The notes: generated by a model not told the origin, from the sequence alone. A stretch of DNA of 64,000 nucleotides from Sulfuritalea hydrogenivorans sk43H (GCF_000828635.1 NZ_AP012547.1:3472001-3536000), one strand, 5' to 3'. Numbered from the stretch's first letter, positions 1 through 9,931 are shown. A program made the numbers and translations.

Positions 1-301
1 CGACGCCGCCGCCCAGGCGCGCGCCGATGTCGACCAGGCGTCCGGCAATCTGCTCTTCATCGAGGTCCGCGGCGCCGGTCTCCAGCAGGCCGTGCGTCAC
101 ACTGGCCAGGCCGGACTTACCCGCGGGAACGAACGCGCTGCCCGCGGCAAAATCGATCTGGACGTCGAGGATGGGCAACACGCGTGTCTCGACAAAATAG
201 ACCTGCGCCCCGGAGGGAGCCGTCCAGTGTTCGATCTTGACGCCGGCAAAAGCGAGCGACGGGACAATGGAAGACAGCAGCAGAACAATCAGTGTACGCA
301 T
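1..301 (-). CDS. M16 family peptidase-like protein, second (probably non-catalytic) partner, partial
   Basis: The first 100 residues of a gene that runs off the left edge of the window. The product begins with a hydrophobic signal peptide ([20 protein letters not shown]) followed by an insulinase/pitrilysin-like beta-strand region. Where the catalytic subunit has HxxEH, this protein reads THGLLETGA, so the zinc motif is absent. Its ATG (301-299) overlaps the TGA of the upstream M16 gene, which implies translational coupling. By analogy with mitochondrial-processing-peptidase-like pairs it is probably the structural partner of the next gene. The C-terminal part cannot be judged. Confidence 0.8.
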   Translation of the reverse strand, partial: MRTLIVLLLSSIVPSLAFAGVKIEHWTAPSGAQVYFVETRVLPILDVQIDFAAGSAFVPAGKSGLASVTHGLLETGAADLDEEQIAGRLVDIGARLGGGV

Positions 302-1665
302 CAGTGCCTCGCTGCCCCGGAGGGCTTCTTCGGTTTGCTTTGTTCGATGGGCTGCGGATCGAGCACGGCGATGGAGAGCGTGTCGTCCTTGAAGTATTTC
401 TTCGCCACGGCCTGCACCTCTTCCGCCGTAACGCTTTTCACTTTTTCGAGCAGGGTGTCGATGTCGCGCCATGACTGCCCCGCCGCCTCGGCACCGCCGA
501 TTTCCATGGCCTGCGCCATCAGCGAATCGCGTTTATATATCTGGGCGGCAATGGACTGGGTCTTGACCCGGGCGAGCTCCTCGGCCGAGACGCCCTCGTC
601 CTGAATGCGCTTGATTTCGCCGCGCAGGGCCGCTTCGAGATCGGCAATGGTCTTGCCTTCGGCCGGCTGTCCGTCGAGGACGAAGTTCGTCTCGCCGCGC
701 AGCGTCGGATCGTAGCCGGCGCCGGCGGACTGGGCGACGCGACTGCCGCGCACCAGGTTTTTGGCAAAGCGCGAAGCCTCGTGCCCATCGAGCACCGACG
801 CCAGCACATCCAGTGCATACGGGTCGCGATCCTTCTGCACATCGCGCAACTTTGGGGCCTTCCATGCCATGGCAAGGTAAGGCAGCTTGGCGGGTGCCTT
901 GACGCTTACCCGGCGGATGCCCGCCTGCTCGGGTTCGTTCTGCGGCTTGCGTTCCGGCAGGGCGTGCGGCTTGTGCGGGCCATAGTATTTCTGTGCCAGG
1001 CGAAATACCTCGCGGTGATCGACGTCGCCCACCACCACCACGTAGGCGTTGTTCGGCGCGTACCACTGCCGATACCAGTCGCGCGCGTCCTGCCAGGTCA
1101 TGTGTTCGAGATCGTCCATCCAGCCGATGATCGGGCGCCGATAGGGATGCACCTGGAAGATCGTCGAATTCAAGGCTTCATGCACCAGGGCATGCGGATT
1201 GTCGTCGGTGCGCAACCGCCGCTCTTCCATCACCACCTTGATCTCGGCGGCGAACTCCTTGGCATCGAGAGTCAGGTTCGCCATGCGGTCCGCTTCGAGC
1301 TTCATCATGTCAGGCAGTGCGGCCTTCGGCACGATCTGGAAATACGCCGTGTAGTCGCGGCTGGTGAAGGCGTTGTCACGGCCACCGGCTTCGGCCACGC
1401 GCTTGTTGAATTCGCCCGGACGCAGGTTCTTCGTACCCTTGAACATCAGGTGCTCCAGCACATGGGCGACACCCGAGGTGCCATCCTTTTCGTCCATGCT
1501 GCCGGCGCGATACCAGACCATATGCACCGCCGTCGGCGCCCGGCGGTCTTCCTTGACGATGACGCGCAAGCCGTTGGCGAGCTTCGTTTCGAACGGGTTG
1601 GCAAGAGTCGGCGCTGGCGACACGGCGAAAGCCAGCACAACTGAGGCGGCGAGCAATGGTTTCAT
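301..1665 (-). CDS. M16 family zinc metallopeptidase (catalytic subunit)
   Basis: A 454-residue secreted insulinase-like peptidase with a signal peptide at residues 1-22. The inverted zinc motif HVLEH is at residues 68-72, and a downstream Glu lies in the [17 protein letters not shown] segment, as expected for the third ligand region. The second half is the C-terminal M16 domain. It probably degrades or processes peptides in the periplasm together with the overlapping downstream partner. It is divergent from ftsY, the usual betaproteobacterial arrangement. The signal-peptide end (VSPAPTLA) is encoded by a copy of the dispersed repeat at 1605-1628. Confidence 0.9.
   Translation of the reverse strand: MKPLLAASVVLAFAVSPAPTLANPFETKLANGLRVIVKEDRRAPTAVHMVWYRAGSMDEKDGTSGVAHVLEHLMFKGTKNLRPGEFNKRVAEAGGRDNAFTSRDYTAYFQIVPKAALPDMMKLEADRMANLTLDAKEFAAEIKVVMEERRLRTDDNPHALVHEALNSTIFQVHPYRRPIIGWMDDLEHMTWQDARDWYRQWYAPNNAYVVVVGDVDHREVFRLAQKYYGPHKPHALPERKPQNEPEQAGIRRVSVKAPAKLPYLAMAWKAPKLRDVQKDRDPYALDVLASVLDGHEASRFAKNLVRGSRVAQSAGAGYDPTLRGETNFVLDGQPAEGKTIADLEAALRGEIKRIQDEGVSAEELARVKTQSIAAQIYKRDSLMAQAMEIGGAEAAGQSWRDIDTLLEKVKSVTAEEVQAVAKKYFKDDTLSIAVLDPQPIEQSKPKKPSGAARH
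1605..1628 (-). repeat. Dispersed 24-bp repeat, copy 1
   Basis: On the minus strand this reads TCGCCGTG followed by T and the core CGCCAGCGCCGACT plus C. It is identical over 24 bases to the copy in accB (16604-16627). It lies in the signal-peptide coding part of the M16 peptidase and is read as FAVSPAPT. Confidence 0.8.
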
Positions 1666-1764
1666 GTCAGGTCTGGGCGGTTGGCGCGGTTGGGATGAAA
1701 AGGGCTTCTGTTAAAATCCTGATCGCGCATCTTAGCGCGGCTCCCGCTTCCGACAGCATTCCGC

Positions 1765-2769
1765 ATGTTTGGTTTCCTGAAAACAAAGGACGATCCCGCA
1801 GCGCCGTCGGCAGCGGCGACAGCGGCACGCGCTCCATGGAGCGAACGCCTCAAGGCCGGCCTTTCGCGCACCCGTGAAACCCTCAACACGCCGCTGACGG
1901 AACTCTTCAGCCGGGCGAAGATCGACGACGATCTGCTCGATGATCTGGAAACCACGCTGCTGACGGCGGATTGCGGCGTCGACGCCACGCACTGGCTGCT
2001 GGCTGAGCTCAAGGCCACCGTCAAGCGCGACAGGCTGGAAACCCCGGCCCAGCTGCGATCGGCCCTGACGCAGGGGCTGCGCACGCTGCTCGCCCCGCTG
2101 GAGCAACCACTGCAAGCCGAAGGCCATCAGCCCTTCGTCATCATGATCGCGGGCGTCAATGGCGCCGGCAAGACCACCTCGATCGGCAAGCTGGCCAAAC
2201 ATTTCCAGAGCCAGGGCAAGAGCGTCCTGCTCGCCGCCGGCGACACCTTCCGCGCCGCGGCGCGCGAGCAACTGACGGCCTGGGGCGAACGAAACGGCGT
2301 TACCGTCATCGCCCAGGAATCCGGCGATCCGGCGGCGGTGGTGTTCGACGCCATCCATGCCGCCCGCGCCCGCAAGATCGACGTGGTACTGGCCGACACC
2401 GCGGGACGTCTGCCGACGCAGCTGCACCTGATGGAAGAAATCGCCAAGGTGCGCCGCGTGATCCAGAAGGCCCATGACACCGGGCCGCACGAAGTGCTGC
2501 TGGTGCTCGACGCCAACATCGGCCAGAACGCCGTGCAGCAGGTCAAGGCCTTCGACAAGGCGATCGGCGTCACCGGGCTGGTGATCACCAAACTCGACGG
2601 CACTGCCAAGGGCGGCGTGCTCGCCGCCATCGCCCGTCAGTGTCCGAAACCGGTGCGCTTCATCGGCGTCGGCGAGGGCATCGACGACCTGCAGGCCTTC
2701 CGCACCGGGGAATTCGTCGAAGCGCTGCTGGGACCCTCATCGGGTTCCTCGCCGGGTGCTTCCTCTTGA
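1765..2769 (+). CDS. ftsY: Signal recognition particle receptor FtsY
   Basis: A 334-residue SRP-type GTPase. The N-terminal four-helix N domain (about 25-115) is followed by the G domain with P-loop GVNGAGKTT (130-138), DTAGRLPT, and TKLDGTAKGG as the guanine-specificity/closing motif. The acidic A domain seen in E. coli is very short here, as in many betaproteobacteria. It docks ribosome-SRP complexes at the inner membrane. It heads the ftsY-ftsE-ftsX run; its TGA overlaps the ftsE TTG start. Confidence 0.97.
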   Translation: MFGFLKTKDDPAAPSAAATAARAPWSERLKAGLSRTRETLNTPLTELFSRAKIDDDLLDDLETTLLTADCGVDATHWLLAELKATVKRDRLETPAQLRSALTQGLRTLLAPLEQPLQAEGHQPFVIMIAGVNGAGKTTSIGKLAKHFQSQGKSVLLAAGDTFRAAAREQLTAWGERNGVTVIAQESGDPAAVVFDAIHAARARKIDVVLADTAGRLPTQLHLMEEIAKVRRVIQKAHDTGPHEVLLVLDANIGQNAVQQVKAFDKAIGVTGLVITKLDGTAKGGVLAAIARQCPKPVRFIGVGEGIDDLQAFRTGEFVEALLGPSSGSSPGASS

Positions 2770-3413
2770 TCCGCTTCGACCGCGTTTCCAAGCGCTATCC
2801 GCCGGGCATCGATGCGCTGTCCGACCTCAGTTTCGAGGTGGCCGAGGGCGAAATGGTGGTGGTCAGCGGCCACTCGGGCGCCGGCAAATCGACGCTGCTG
2901 AAACTCATTGCGGCCGTGGAAAAGTCCACCGGGGGCGCGGTTCTGGTCGGCGGCCAGAATATCGGCGGCCTGGCCCGATCCGCATTGCCCTTCCTGCGCC
3001 GGCGCATCGGCATGGTGTTCCAGGATCAGAAGCTGCTGTTCGATCGCAGCGTGTTCGACAACGTCATGCTACCCCTGTCGATCGCCGGTTTCCCGGCCAG
3101 GGATGCGGCCATGCGCGTTCGCGCGGCACTCGACAAGGTCGGCCTCGCCAACCGCGAGAAAGCCCTGCCGGTCATGCTTTCGGGGGGCGAACAGCAGCGT
3201 CTGGCGATCGCCCGCGCCGTGGTGAATCGACCTAGCCTGCTGCTGGCCGATGAGCCCACCGCCCATCTCGACCACGAAACCGCTGCGGATGTCGCGCGCA
3301 TCTTCCACGAGTTCCACCGCGTAGGCGTTACCCTGCTGATCGCAACCTACGCCTACGATCTGTTTCCCGGCGCACGGCGCTTGCAGCTCGATCACGGGAA
3401 ACTGGTGCCATGA
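2766..3413 (+). CDS. ftsE: Cell division ATP-binding protein FtsE
   Basis: A 215-residue ABC ATPase. From the TTG start at 2766 it has Walker [10 protein letters not shown] (35-43), the signature [11 protein letters not shown] (138-148) and Walker B LLLADEP (158-164). TTG was chosen because it gives the canonical [11 protein letters not shown] start and a TTGA overlap with ftsY; no in-frame ATG lies nearby, and the upstream extension would sit inside ftsY. It pairs with FtsX at the septum to activate peptidoglycan amidases through EnvC-type partners. Confidence 0.95.
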   Translation: MIRFDRVSKRYPPGIDALSDLSFEVAEGEMVVVSGHSGAGKSTLLKLIAAVEKSTGGAVLVGGQNIGGLARSALPFLRRRIGMVFQDQKLLFDRSVFDNVMLPLSIAGFPARDAAMRVRAALDKVGLANREKALPVMLSGGEQQRLAIARAVVNRPSLLLADEPTAHLDHETAADVARIFHEFHRVGVTLLIATYAYDLFPGARRLQLDHGKLVP

Positions 3414-4309
3414 AAGTCTGGCTCGGCCACCACAACGGCGCGGCCCTGCTGGCACTGCGCAGACTGGCCGCGGCGCCCGTGAACAGCCTGCTGTCCCTGC
3501 TCGCCATCGGCGTTGCCCTGGCCCTGCCGGCGGGTGGCCAGATGTTGCTGGCCAACGCAATGCACCTGGCCGGCACGACTTCGGCCGTGCCGCAGATTTC
3601 CATTTTCATGGCCACCACTGCGGAGCGGAGGGCGGCGAGCGAGATCGAATCGCGCCTCGGCAAATATGGCGGCGTGAAACATGTGCAGTTCGTGCCGCGC
3701 GAGGAAACGCTCGCCCGGATGAAAACCAACCCCGGTCTGCGCGATGTGGTCGAGGCCTTGCCGGGAAACCCGTTCCCCGACGCCTTCGTCGTCACCGCCA
3801 GCGACGACCGGCCCGAGGCGATGGAAAAGCTGGCGGTGGAATTCCGTCAGTGGCCCAAGGTCGAGCATGTCCAGCTGGACTCCGCCTGGGTGCGCCGACT
3901 CGACGCCCTGCTGAAGCTCGGACGCACGGCCGTGCTGCTCCTCGGCATATTGCTCGGAACCGGGCTGATCGCCATCAGCTTCAGCATCATTCGCATGCAG
4001 GTACTCACCCATCGGGCCGAAATCGAGGTGAGCCAGTTGCTCGGTGCGACGGATGGCTTCATCCAGCGCCCTTTCCTCTACTACGGCGTCCTGCTGGGAC
4101 TGGGCGGCGGTATCGTCGCCTGGCTGCTTGTAGGCGCGGCGGCATTCTGGTTGCGTGCGCCCTTGGGTGAATTGGTGCGCCTGTATGACCTCACGCTCGT
4201 CCTGCAGGCCCTGGACGCGCGCGATTCGGCGATGCTGCTCGGCTTTGCCGCCGGCCTTGGCTGGCTGGGAGCGATGATCTCCTTGCGGCAGCATTTGCGA
4301 CAATATTGA
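3410..4309 (+). CDS. ftsX: Cell division protein FtsX (permease-like)
   Basis: A 299-residue membrane protein with the FtsX layout: one N-terminal membrane segment (about 27-50), a periplasmic loop of about 110 residues, then three C-terminal segments (about 165-190, 222-247, 272-292). The ATG overlaps the ftsE stop by four bases, so the two are co-translated. It transmits FtsE ATP hydrolysis to septal amidase activators in the periplasm. Confidence 0.95.
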   Translation: MKVWLGHHNGAALLALRRLAAAPVNSLLSLLAIGVALALPAGGQMLLANAMHLAGTTSAVPQISIFMATTAERRAASEIESRLGKYGGVKHVQFVPREETLARMKTNPGLRDVVEALPGNPFPDAFVVTASDDRPEAMEKLAVEFRQWPKVEHVQLDSAWVRRLDALLKLGRTAVLLLGILLGTGLIAISFSIIRMQVLTHRAEIEVSQLLGATDGFIQRPFLYYGVLLGLGGGIVAWLLVGAAAFWLRAPLGELVRLYDLTLVLQALDARDSAMLLGFAAGLGWLGAMISLRQHLRQY

Positions 4310-4347
4310 AAGCCGGCCTTCGACACAGGCAATACCGGGGAATCCCG

Positions 4348-4368
4348 GCGCAGCGGCCGTAACTAAAA
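4348..4368 (+). repeat. 21-bp direct repeat, copy 1
   Basis: A perfect 21-base repeat beginning GCGCAGCGGC and ending TAACTAAAA, with the second copy at 4421-4441. The start-to-start distance is 73 bases. It lies in the 173-base gap between ftsX and the next small gene. No coding signal is visible in the gap. Confidence 0.7.
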
Positions 4369-4420
4369 CGAAGCGGCGCAAAGTTTCAGTGGAGGCTAAT
4401 GCCAGACTTATCGGCGTTAA

Positions 4421-4441
4421 GCGCAGCGGCCGTAACTAAAA
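4421..4441 (+). repeat. 21-bp direct repeat, copy 2
   Basis: Identical over 21 bases to 4348-4368. It ends 41 bases before the start of the following small Pro-rich gene, so it lies in that gene's probable promoter or leader region. Confidence 0.7.
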
Positions 4442-4482
4442 ACCCACATTGCGTTTGATGCGGCGGCCAACACTGGATAGGA

Positions 4483-4893
4483 ATGCATGATTCGAGCGAT
4501 AATACAAAAATGAGCGAAGAACAACCCATCGAACAACCTCCCCTGGAGTCCGCGCCCGCCGAGCAACCGCCCGCCGAGCCGGTACGCAACGAACCGCCGC
4601 CGCCGGATCCGCGTCGTCGCTTGCGGGAATTGCTGGCCATTCCCGACCATCAGCGCACCGACGCCATCTGGGACGAGATCATCGAACTCGAGATTTGCCT
4701 GGCGCCAGGCAACCGTATTCAGGGAGCGCCGGGGCAGCAGCAGGAGCCTGGACGGCGTCAGCAAGGTCCGGGCCAAGGGCAGGGACGGCGCCCGGAGCAG
4801 CCGAGACGGCAGGATGCAACTCCTGGCAGCAAGCCTTCAAAACGCTTTTTCAAAAAGCCGAAGCGCCCTCAGGGGACCCCGCCGAAAGTCTGA
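4483..4893 (+). CDS. Small Pro/Gln-rich hypothetical protein
   Basis: A 136-residue protein not recognised as a named family. Residues about 10-45 are rich in Pro and Glu. A compact segment, RRRLRELLAIPDHQRTDAIW plus DEIIELEI, could form two helices (about 48-75). The rest is a low-complexity Gly/Gln/Arg/Pro tail ending in a Lys/Arg-rich cluster (KRFFKKPKR), which suggests nucleic-acid or anionic-surface contact. No signal peptide or membrane segment is seen. An alternative start is the ATG at 4510. It lies between ftsX and rpoH. The strong compositional bias lowers confidence. Confidence 0.6.
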   Translation: MHDSSDNTKMSEEQPIEQPPLESAPAEQPPAEPVRNEPPPPDPRRRLRELLAIPDHQRTDAIWDEIIELEICLAPGNRIQGAPGQQQEPGRRQQGPGQGQGRRPEQPRRQDATPGSKPSKRFFKKPKRPQGTPPKV

Positions 4894-5003
4894 GGTTTGC
4901 CCTTCGAGCCTTTGTTCCATCGCCCTCGGCGAGGGTTCGATACCGGCCACTACCGACTCTGAACGACAATCGGCGCACCGCGCATTTTGCCTGCCGCCGA
5001 CAA

Positions 5004-5026
5004 TTCCCGACAAAATTTGTCGGGAA
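5004..5026. repeat. 23-bp perfect palindrome upstream of rpoH
   Basis: The arms are TTCCCGACAAA and its exact complement around one central A. It starts 13 bases upstream of the CIRCE element and 111 bases after the preceding stop codon. It is followed by CTTTTCC, so it could be an intrinsic terminator with a weak U-tract, or an operator in the rpoH promoter region. Confidence 0.6.
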
Positions 5027-5038
5027 CTTTTCCGGTAA

Positions 5039-5065
5039 TTGGCACTCTCAGTTCAAGAGTGCTAA
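5039..5065 (+). promoter_or_regulatory. CIRCE element (HrcA operator) in front of rpoH
   Basis: The sequence reads TTGGCACTC, then nine bases, then GAGTGCTAA. The CIRCE consensus is TTAGCACTC-N9-GAGTGCTAA, so only one base of 18 differs and the spacer is exact. It ends 24 bases before the rpoH ATG, a position where bound HrcA could block transcription and where the RNA could fold near the Shine-Dalgarno sequence. Confidence 0.9.
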
Positions 5066-5089
5066 TATTGCCCAAAAGGAGGTCGTACC

Positions 5090-5986
<897 letters not shown>

Positions 5987-6005
5987 AAAACTTCTGCGAC
6001 ATCAC

Positions 6006-6041
6006 AAAAACGGGCCGCTTTTTCGGAAGCGGCCCGTTTTT
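6006..6041. terminator. Bidirectional intrinsic terminator between rpoH and the SCO gene
   Basis: A 15-bp perfect stem (arms 6006-6020 and 6027-6041) has a GC-rich core CGGGCCGCTT. It begins with A5 and ends with T5, so either strand gets a U-tract. It separates the convergent rpoH and SCO transcripts. Confidence 0.9.
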
Positions 6042-6054
6042 ATTTGTCCTGCCG

Positions 6055-6630
6055 CTACTCTCCGGCGAGCAGCCGCTTGATATCCTGCGTCACGCGCTCC
6101 GGCGTTTCGCCATGGCGGACATACAGCCTGAGCCGTCCGCGCGGATCGAAAACGTAGCTGCCGGCGGTGTGGTCCACCGTGTATGCCGAAGGCGTCTTGC
6201 CCGGCTGCTTGCGATAGAAGATCTTGAACTCGCCTGCCGTCGCGGCAGTCGCCGCCGCATCGCCATACAGGCCAAGAAAGGACGGGTGAAAAGCCGGTAC
6301 GTATTGCGCCAGGAGTTGCGGCGTATCGCGCTCGGGGTCCACCGTGACGAACAGTACCTGCACCCGTTCGGCATCCGCCCCGAGCTTCGCCATCAGTTCG
6401 CGCATGCTGCTCATGGTGGTCGGACAAACATCGGGGCACTGCGTGTAGCCGAAGAACATGAGTACCGTACGGCCCTTGAAATCTGCCAGTCGGCGCGGCG
6501 TGCCGTTGTGATCGGTGAGGGCGAAATCCCTGCCCCAGTCAATCCCGGAAAGTTCGGTGGCGTTGAACCTGGCCGGCGGGCTGCAGCCGGCAATCAGCAA
6601 CAGCAGCACCGACAGCAGCAGCGCGCGCAT
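6055..6630 (-). CDS. SCO1/SenC family copper chaperone (lipoprotein)
   Basis: A 191-residue periplasmic thioredoxin-fold protein. The ATG at 6630 gives a lipoprotein signal with lipobox LIAGC (Cys16). The copper-binding CPDVC (Cys65, Cys69) and the conserved distal His in TVDHTAGSYVFDP are present. SCO proteins deliver copper to the CuA centre of cytochrome oxidase. It follows ctaB by eight bases and is the last gene of the oxidase operon, ended by the hairpin at 6006-6041. Confidence 0.93.
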   Translation of the reverse strand: MRALLLSVLLLLIAGCSPPARFNATELSGIDWGRDFALTDHNGTPRRLADFKGRTVLMFFGYTQCPDVCPTTMSSMRELMAKLGADAERVQVLFVTVDPERDTPQLLAQYVPAFHPSFLGLYGDAAATAATAGEFKIFYRKQPGKTPSAYTVDHTAGSYVFDPRGRLRLYVRHGETPERVTQDIKRLLAGE

Positions 6631-6638
6631 CCCGGCGT

Positions 6639-7538
6639 TTACCAGGCTGGCAGGTAGTGATCGACCAGAAGGGCGGCGAAAAGCAGGGCGAGATAGATGA
6701 TCGACCAACGAAAGGTGATGCGCGCCACGGCATCCGAATAGTCGCGCCAGATCAGCCATGCGTAACCCAGAAACATGGTGTCGAGCAAAACCGCCGACGT
6801 CAGGTAGAACCAGCCGGACATCCCGATGACGTAGGGCACCAGGGTCACCAGGGTCAGGCCCACGGTGTAGAAAAACACATGGCGGCGGGTGTATTCGGCG
6901 CCATGCGTTACCGGCAGCATCGGCAGCCCGGCCGCGGCGTATTCCTTGGTGCGGTACAGCGCCAGCGACCAGAAATGCGGCGGCGTCCAGACGAAGATGA
7001 TGAGGAACAGCAGCCAGGCTTCGCCCGGCGCATCCCCTGTCACCGCTGCCCAGCCCAGCACCGGCGGCATGGCGCCGGAAGCACCGCCGATGACGATGTT
7101 CTGTGAGGTATTGGGCTTGAGAAAGATGGTGTAGATCACCGCGTAGCCGACGAAGGTGGCGAAGGTCAGCCACATGGTGAAGGGATTCACCCAGTAATAG
7201 AGCATGAACAGGCCGGCGCCACCGATCAGGCCCGAGAACAGCAGCGTCTCGATCGAATTGACTTCGCCCTGCGGCAGGGGGCGGCCGCGCGTGCGCGCCA
7301 TCAGGGCATCGATCTTCTGTTCGATCAGGCAATTCGCGGCGGCGGCGGCCCCGGCTACCAGCGCGATGCCGGCCGTGCCGGCCAGCAGGATGCGCCACGG
7401 CACCATGCCGGGAACGGCGAGGAACATGCCGATCACCGCACAGAACACGATCAGCGATACCACGCGCGGCTTCGCCAGCTGGAAATACTGGCGCAGGCGA
7501 TGGGAGTTGCTTTGCAGTTTCAGGGTAGTGGATTTCAC
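6639..7538 (-). CDS. ctaB: Protoheme IX farnesyltransferase (heme O synthase)
   Basis: A 299-residue UbiA-family integral membrane prenyltransferase with about eight or nine hydrophobic segments. The family motif is [21 protein letters not shown] (about 95-115), which supplies the acidic and Arg residues for prenyl diphosphate. It converts heme B to heme O for the terminal oxidase. It lies in the cta operon 81 bases after the preceding SCO gene. No heme A synthase (ctaA) is seen in the window, so heme A formation would need a gene elsewhere. Confidence 0.95.
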   Translation of the reverse strand: MKSTTLKLQSNSHRLRQYFQLAKPRVVSLIVFCAVIGMFLAVPGMVPWRILLAGTAGIALVAGAAAAANCLIEQKIDALMARTRGRPLPQGEVNSIETLLFSGLIGGAGLFMLYYWVNPFTMWLTFATFVGYAVIYTIFLKPNTSQNIVIGGASGAMPPVLGWAAVTGDAPGEAWLLFLIIFVWTPPHFWSLALYRTKEYAAAGLPMLPVTHGAEYTRRHVFFYTVGLTLVTLVPYVIGMSGWFYLTSAVLLDTMFLGYAWLIWRDYSDAVARITFRWSIIYLALLFAALLVDHYLPAW

Positions 7539-7619
7539 GCTGGGGAAATGAACGTTTGAGCCCGGAGGATGCGGGTGAGTTTATCACGTGGCCAAGGGCT
7601 GCAATGCAGCGCCGGCCCC

Positions 7620-8282
7620 CTATTGTCGTGCGATGCGACGGTAGTCGGCAACCAGCTGGGTCGCAGTCTGCGGCGGCGAAAACACCGCCGCCAGGTGTCC
7701 CTGTGGATCGATCAGATAGATCGATGCAGAGTGATCAACGGTATAGCGTTTGGTGTCCGCTCCGTCGTTGCGCTGATAGTAGACGCCGAGCTTTTTGGTC
7801 AGGGGTGCCAGCGCGGCGTCATCGCCGCTGACGCCGATAAAGGAGGGATCAAACGCCGCCAGGTACTCGCCCAGCAGTTCACGAGTGTCTCGACGCGGAT
7901 CGACGGAGACGAACACCACCTGGAAAGTTATGCGCAGCGGTATCCCTTGGGACGGCGCTGGCGGTACGGCGGCGCCCTGCGTTCCAAGCATCGCCTTGAC
8001 CTCCTTCATCAGCGTCAGCGCCGTCGGGCAGATGTCCGGACACTGGGTATAACCGAAGAAGATGAAGCTCCAGCGTCCAAGCAGATCCGCGTTGGCGAAC
8101 TCGCCCTTCGGTCCGGCCAGGACGAAAGCCGGCAGCGGCGCGTCGTCGCGAACCTCGGTGACGCTGGGGACTTCGCCGGCGGGAAGCGGCCCGCCGTGAA
8201 GGCTTTGCCATGTCAGCCAGCCGCCCGCCAGCGCCAGCGCCAGCCCGGCAACCAGCAGCCACTGCCACACGCTTGATTTCAT
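7620..8282 (-). CDS. SCO1/SenC family copper chaperone (membrane-anchored)
   Basis: A 220-residue protein from the ATG at 8282, with an N-terminal membrane anchor (about 5-27). It has CPDIC (Cys81, Cys85) and the distal His in YTVDHSASIYLIDP. This is the second of three SCO paralogues in the operon, downstream of ctaD. A GC-rich hairpin between ctaD and this gene may reduce read-through. An upstream in-frame start at 8303 would lie in that hairpin and is less likely. Confidence 0.92.
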   Translation of the reverse strand: MKSSVWQWLLVAGLALALAGGWLTWQSLHGGPLPAGEVPSVTEVRDDAPLPAFVLAGPKGEFANADLLGRWSFIFFGYTQCPDICPTALTLMKEVKAMLGTQGAAVPPAPSQGIPLRITFQVVFVSVDPRRDTRELLGEYLAAFDPSFIGVSGDDAALAPLTKKLGVYYQRNDGADTKRYTVDHSASIYLIDPQGHLAAVFSPPQTATQLVADYRRIARQ

Positions 8283-8300
8283 CCTGACGCTCCAAAAGAA

Positions 8301-8328
8301 CAAGGCGCCCCTTGTTCGGGGCGCCTTG
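8301..8328 (-). terminator. Hairpin between ctaD and the SCO gene (possible attenuating terminator)
   Basis: The arms AAGGCGCCCC (8302-8311) and GGGGCGCCTT (8318-8327) are perfectly complementary with a six-base loop. On the minus strand the stem is followed by TTCTTTTGG, a partial U-tract. It starts 18 bases after the ctaD stop. Confidence 0.65.
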
Positions 8329-8345
8329 CCGGAATGCTGCGTTGC

Positions 8346-9917
8346 TCAGCCCTTCTTGAAGCCGTACGGATGCCAGTCGGCGGAAACAGAAGGCGGCGTC
8401 GGCCAGTTGCCGTGCGGCGGCGGCGACACCGTGGTCCACTCCAGCGACGGCGAACCCCAGGGGTTGTCTCCGGCCGGAGGCCCCTTCATGGCGCCGACGA
8501 TCCAGTTCAGCACGGCAATGCCGAAGCCCAGTCCCAGAATCACCGCACCGGCGGTCATCCACTGATGGGCGTGCTCGAACTGCGGGAAATGGGCATAGTC
8601 GTAGTAGCGGCGCGGCATGCCATCGACACCGATGTCCATCATGATCCAGAACACGATATTGGTGCCGACGAAGGTCAGCCAGAAACCGGCCTTGCCCCAG
8701 AACTCGTTGTACATGCGCCCCGTCATCTTCGGAAACCAGTGGTAGACCCCGGCGAAGATGGAGAAGGTGCCGGCCACGGCCATCACGTAGTGGAAGTGGC
8801 CCACGACGTAATAGGTATCGGACAGATGCAGCGTCAACGAGGGCACCGCCAGCGGTACCCCGGTCAAACCGCCGATCAGGAACAGGAAGACGACGCCGAG
8901 TGCGTAAAGCATCGGCGTGGTAAAGCTGATCGAGCTCTTGTACAACGTGCCGACCAGGCCGATCACCATCAGGCCGACCGGGATCGAGATCATCAGCGTG
9001 GTCACCATCTGGCCGATGCGCAGCCAGTCGGCCATGCCGGACACGTACAGGTGGTGCACCCATACCTCGCCGGCCAGCAGCACGATGCCGCCGATGCCAC
9101 CATAGACCACCATCTTGTAGTTGAACACCATGTTCTTCGCGTGCGCGGCGATGACCTCATACACCACCCCGAAGTAGGGCAGGAAGATCACGTACACCGC
9201 CGGGTGCGAGTAGAACCAGAACAGGTTCTGGTAGGTCAGCACGTCGCCGCCCTTTGACGGGTCGAAGAAGTTGGTGCCCAGATATTTGTCCATGCTGATC
9301 AGCGTCACCGCCGTGCCCAGCACCGGCACGAAGATCAGTTGCAGGACGAAGGCGCCCAGCGTGCACCAGACGAAGATGTTCAGCTTGTTGAGCGTGATTC
9401 CAGGCGCGCGCATGTAGGCCACGGTGGTCAGGAAGTTAACTCCGCCGATGATCGAGGCGAAGCCGAGGATCAGCACCGTGAAGGAATACATCGCCGTGTT
9501 GCCGGTGGTGATGGTGGAATACGGCGGATAGCCGGTCCACATCACATCGGGGGGATCGGGGATGAAGAAAGTCATCACGGCGAGGATCAGGCCGACGTAG
9601 AACAGCCACACCGAAAGCGCATTGACGCGTGGGAAAGCCACGTCCTTGGCGCCGATCATCAGCGGAATGCAGAAGTTGGCGAAGAAACCCGTCAGCGCCG
9701 GGATCTGGAAACCGAGAATCATCACCGCGCCGTGGGCATAGAGCCAGACGTTGTACTGAGTCGGATTGCCGGTGATGGTCGGGCCGATGGTGGACAACTC
9801 GGCCCGCATCAGCAGGGCCATGACGCCGGCGATCGCGAAAGCGAGGATGGAGCCGATCAGATAGAGTACCCCGACCCGCTTGTGGTCGGTGGTGAAAATC
9901 CATTCCTTGAGATTCAT
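8346..9917 (-). CDS. ctaD: Cytochrome c oxidase subunit I, A2-type
   Basis: A 523-residue heme-copper oxidase core with 12 expected membrane segments. His62 and His376 fit the low-spin heme ligands, His374 the high-spin heme, and His238, His288 and His289 CuB. The active-site stretch is YSHPAVY (236-242): Tyr242 can form the His-Tyr cross-link, but Ala240 replaces the Glu of the A1 motif HPEVY. YSHP is the hallmark of A2-type enzymes, which use Tyr/Ser for proton delivery. It is co-transcribed with subunit II upstream. Confidence 0.97.
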   Translation of the reverse strand: MNLKEWIFTTDHKRVGVLYLIGSILAFAIAGVMALLMRAELSTIGPTITGNPTQYNVWLYAHGAVMILGFQIPALTGFFANFCIPLMIGAKDVAFPRVNALSVWLFYVGLILAVMTFFIPDPPDVMWTGYPPYSTITTGNTAMYSFTVLILGFASIIGGVNFLTTVAYMRAPGITLNKLNIFVWCTLGAFVLQLIFVPVLGTAVTLISMDKYLGTNFFDPSKGGDVLTYQNLFWFYSHPAVYVIFLPYFGVVYEVIAAHAKNMVFNYKMVVYGGIGGIVLLAGEVWVHHLYVSGMADWLRIGQMVTTLMISIPVGLMVIGLVGTLYKSSISFTTPMLYALGVVFLFLIGGLTGVPLAVPSLTLHLSDTYYVVGHFHYVMAVAGTFSIFAGVYHWFPKMTGRMYNEFWGKAGFWLTFVGTNIVFWIMMDIGVDGMPRRYYDYAHFPQFEHAHQWMTAGAVILGLGFGIAVLNWIVGAMKGPPAGDNPWGSPSLEWTTVSPPPHGNWPTPPSVSADWHPYGFKKG

Positions 9918-9931
9918 CTTGTACTTCTCCC

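Noticed and set aside
6055-7587. A single 510-residue minus-strand protein
   Set aside because: Only its last 191 codons are an SCO protein. The upstream part runs out of frame through ctaB, so it is a high-GC open frame. The true start is the ATG at 6630.
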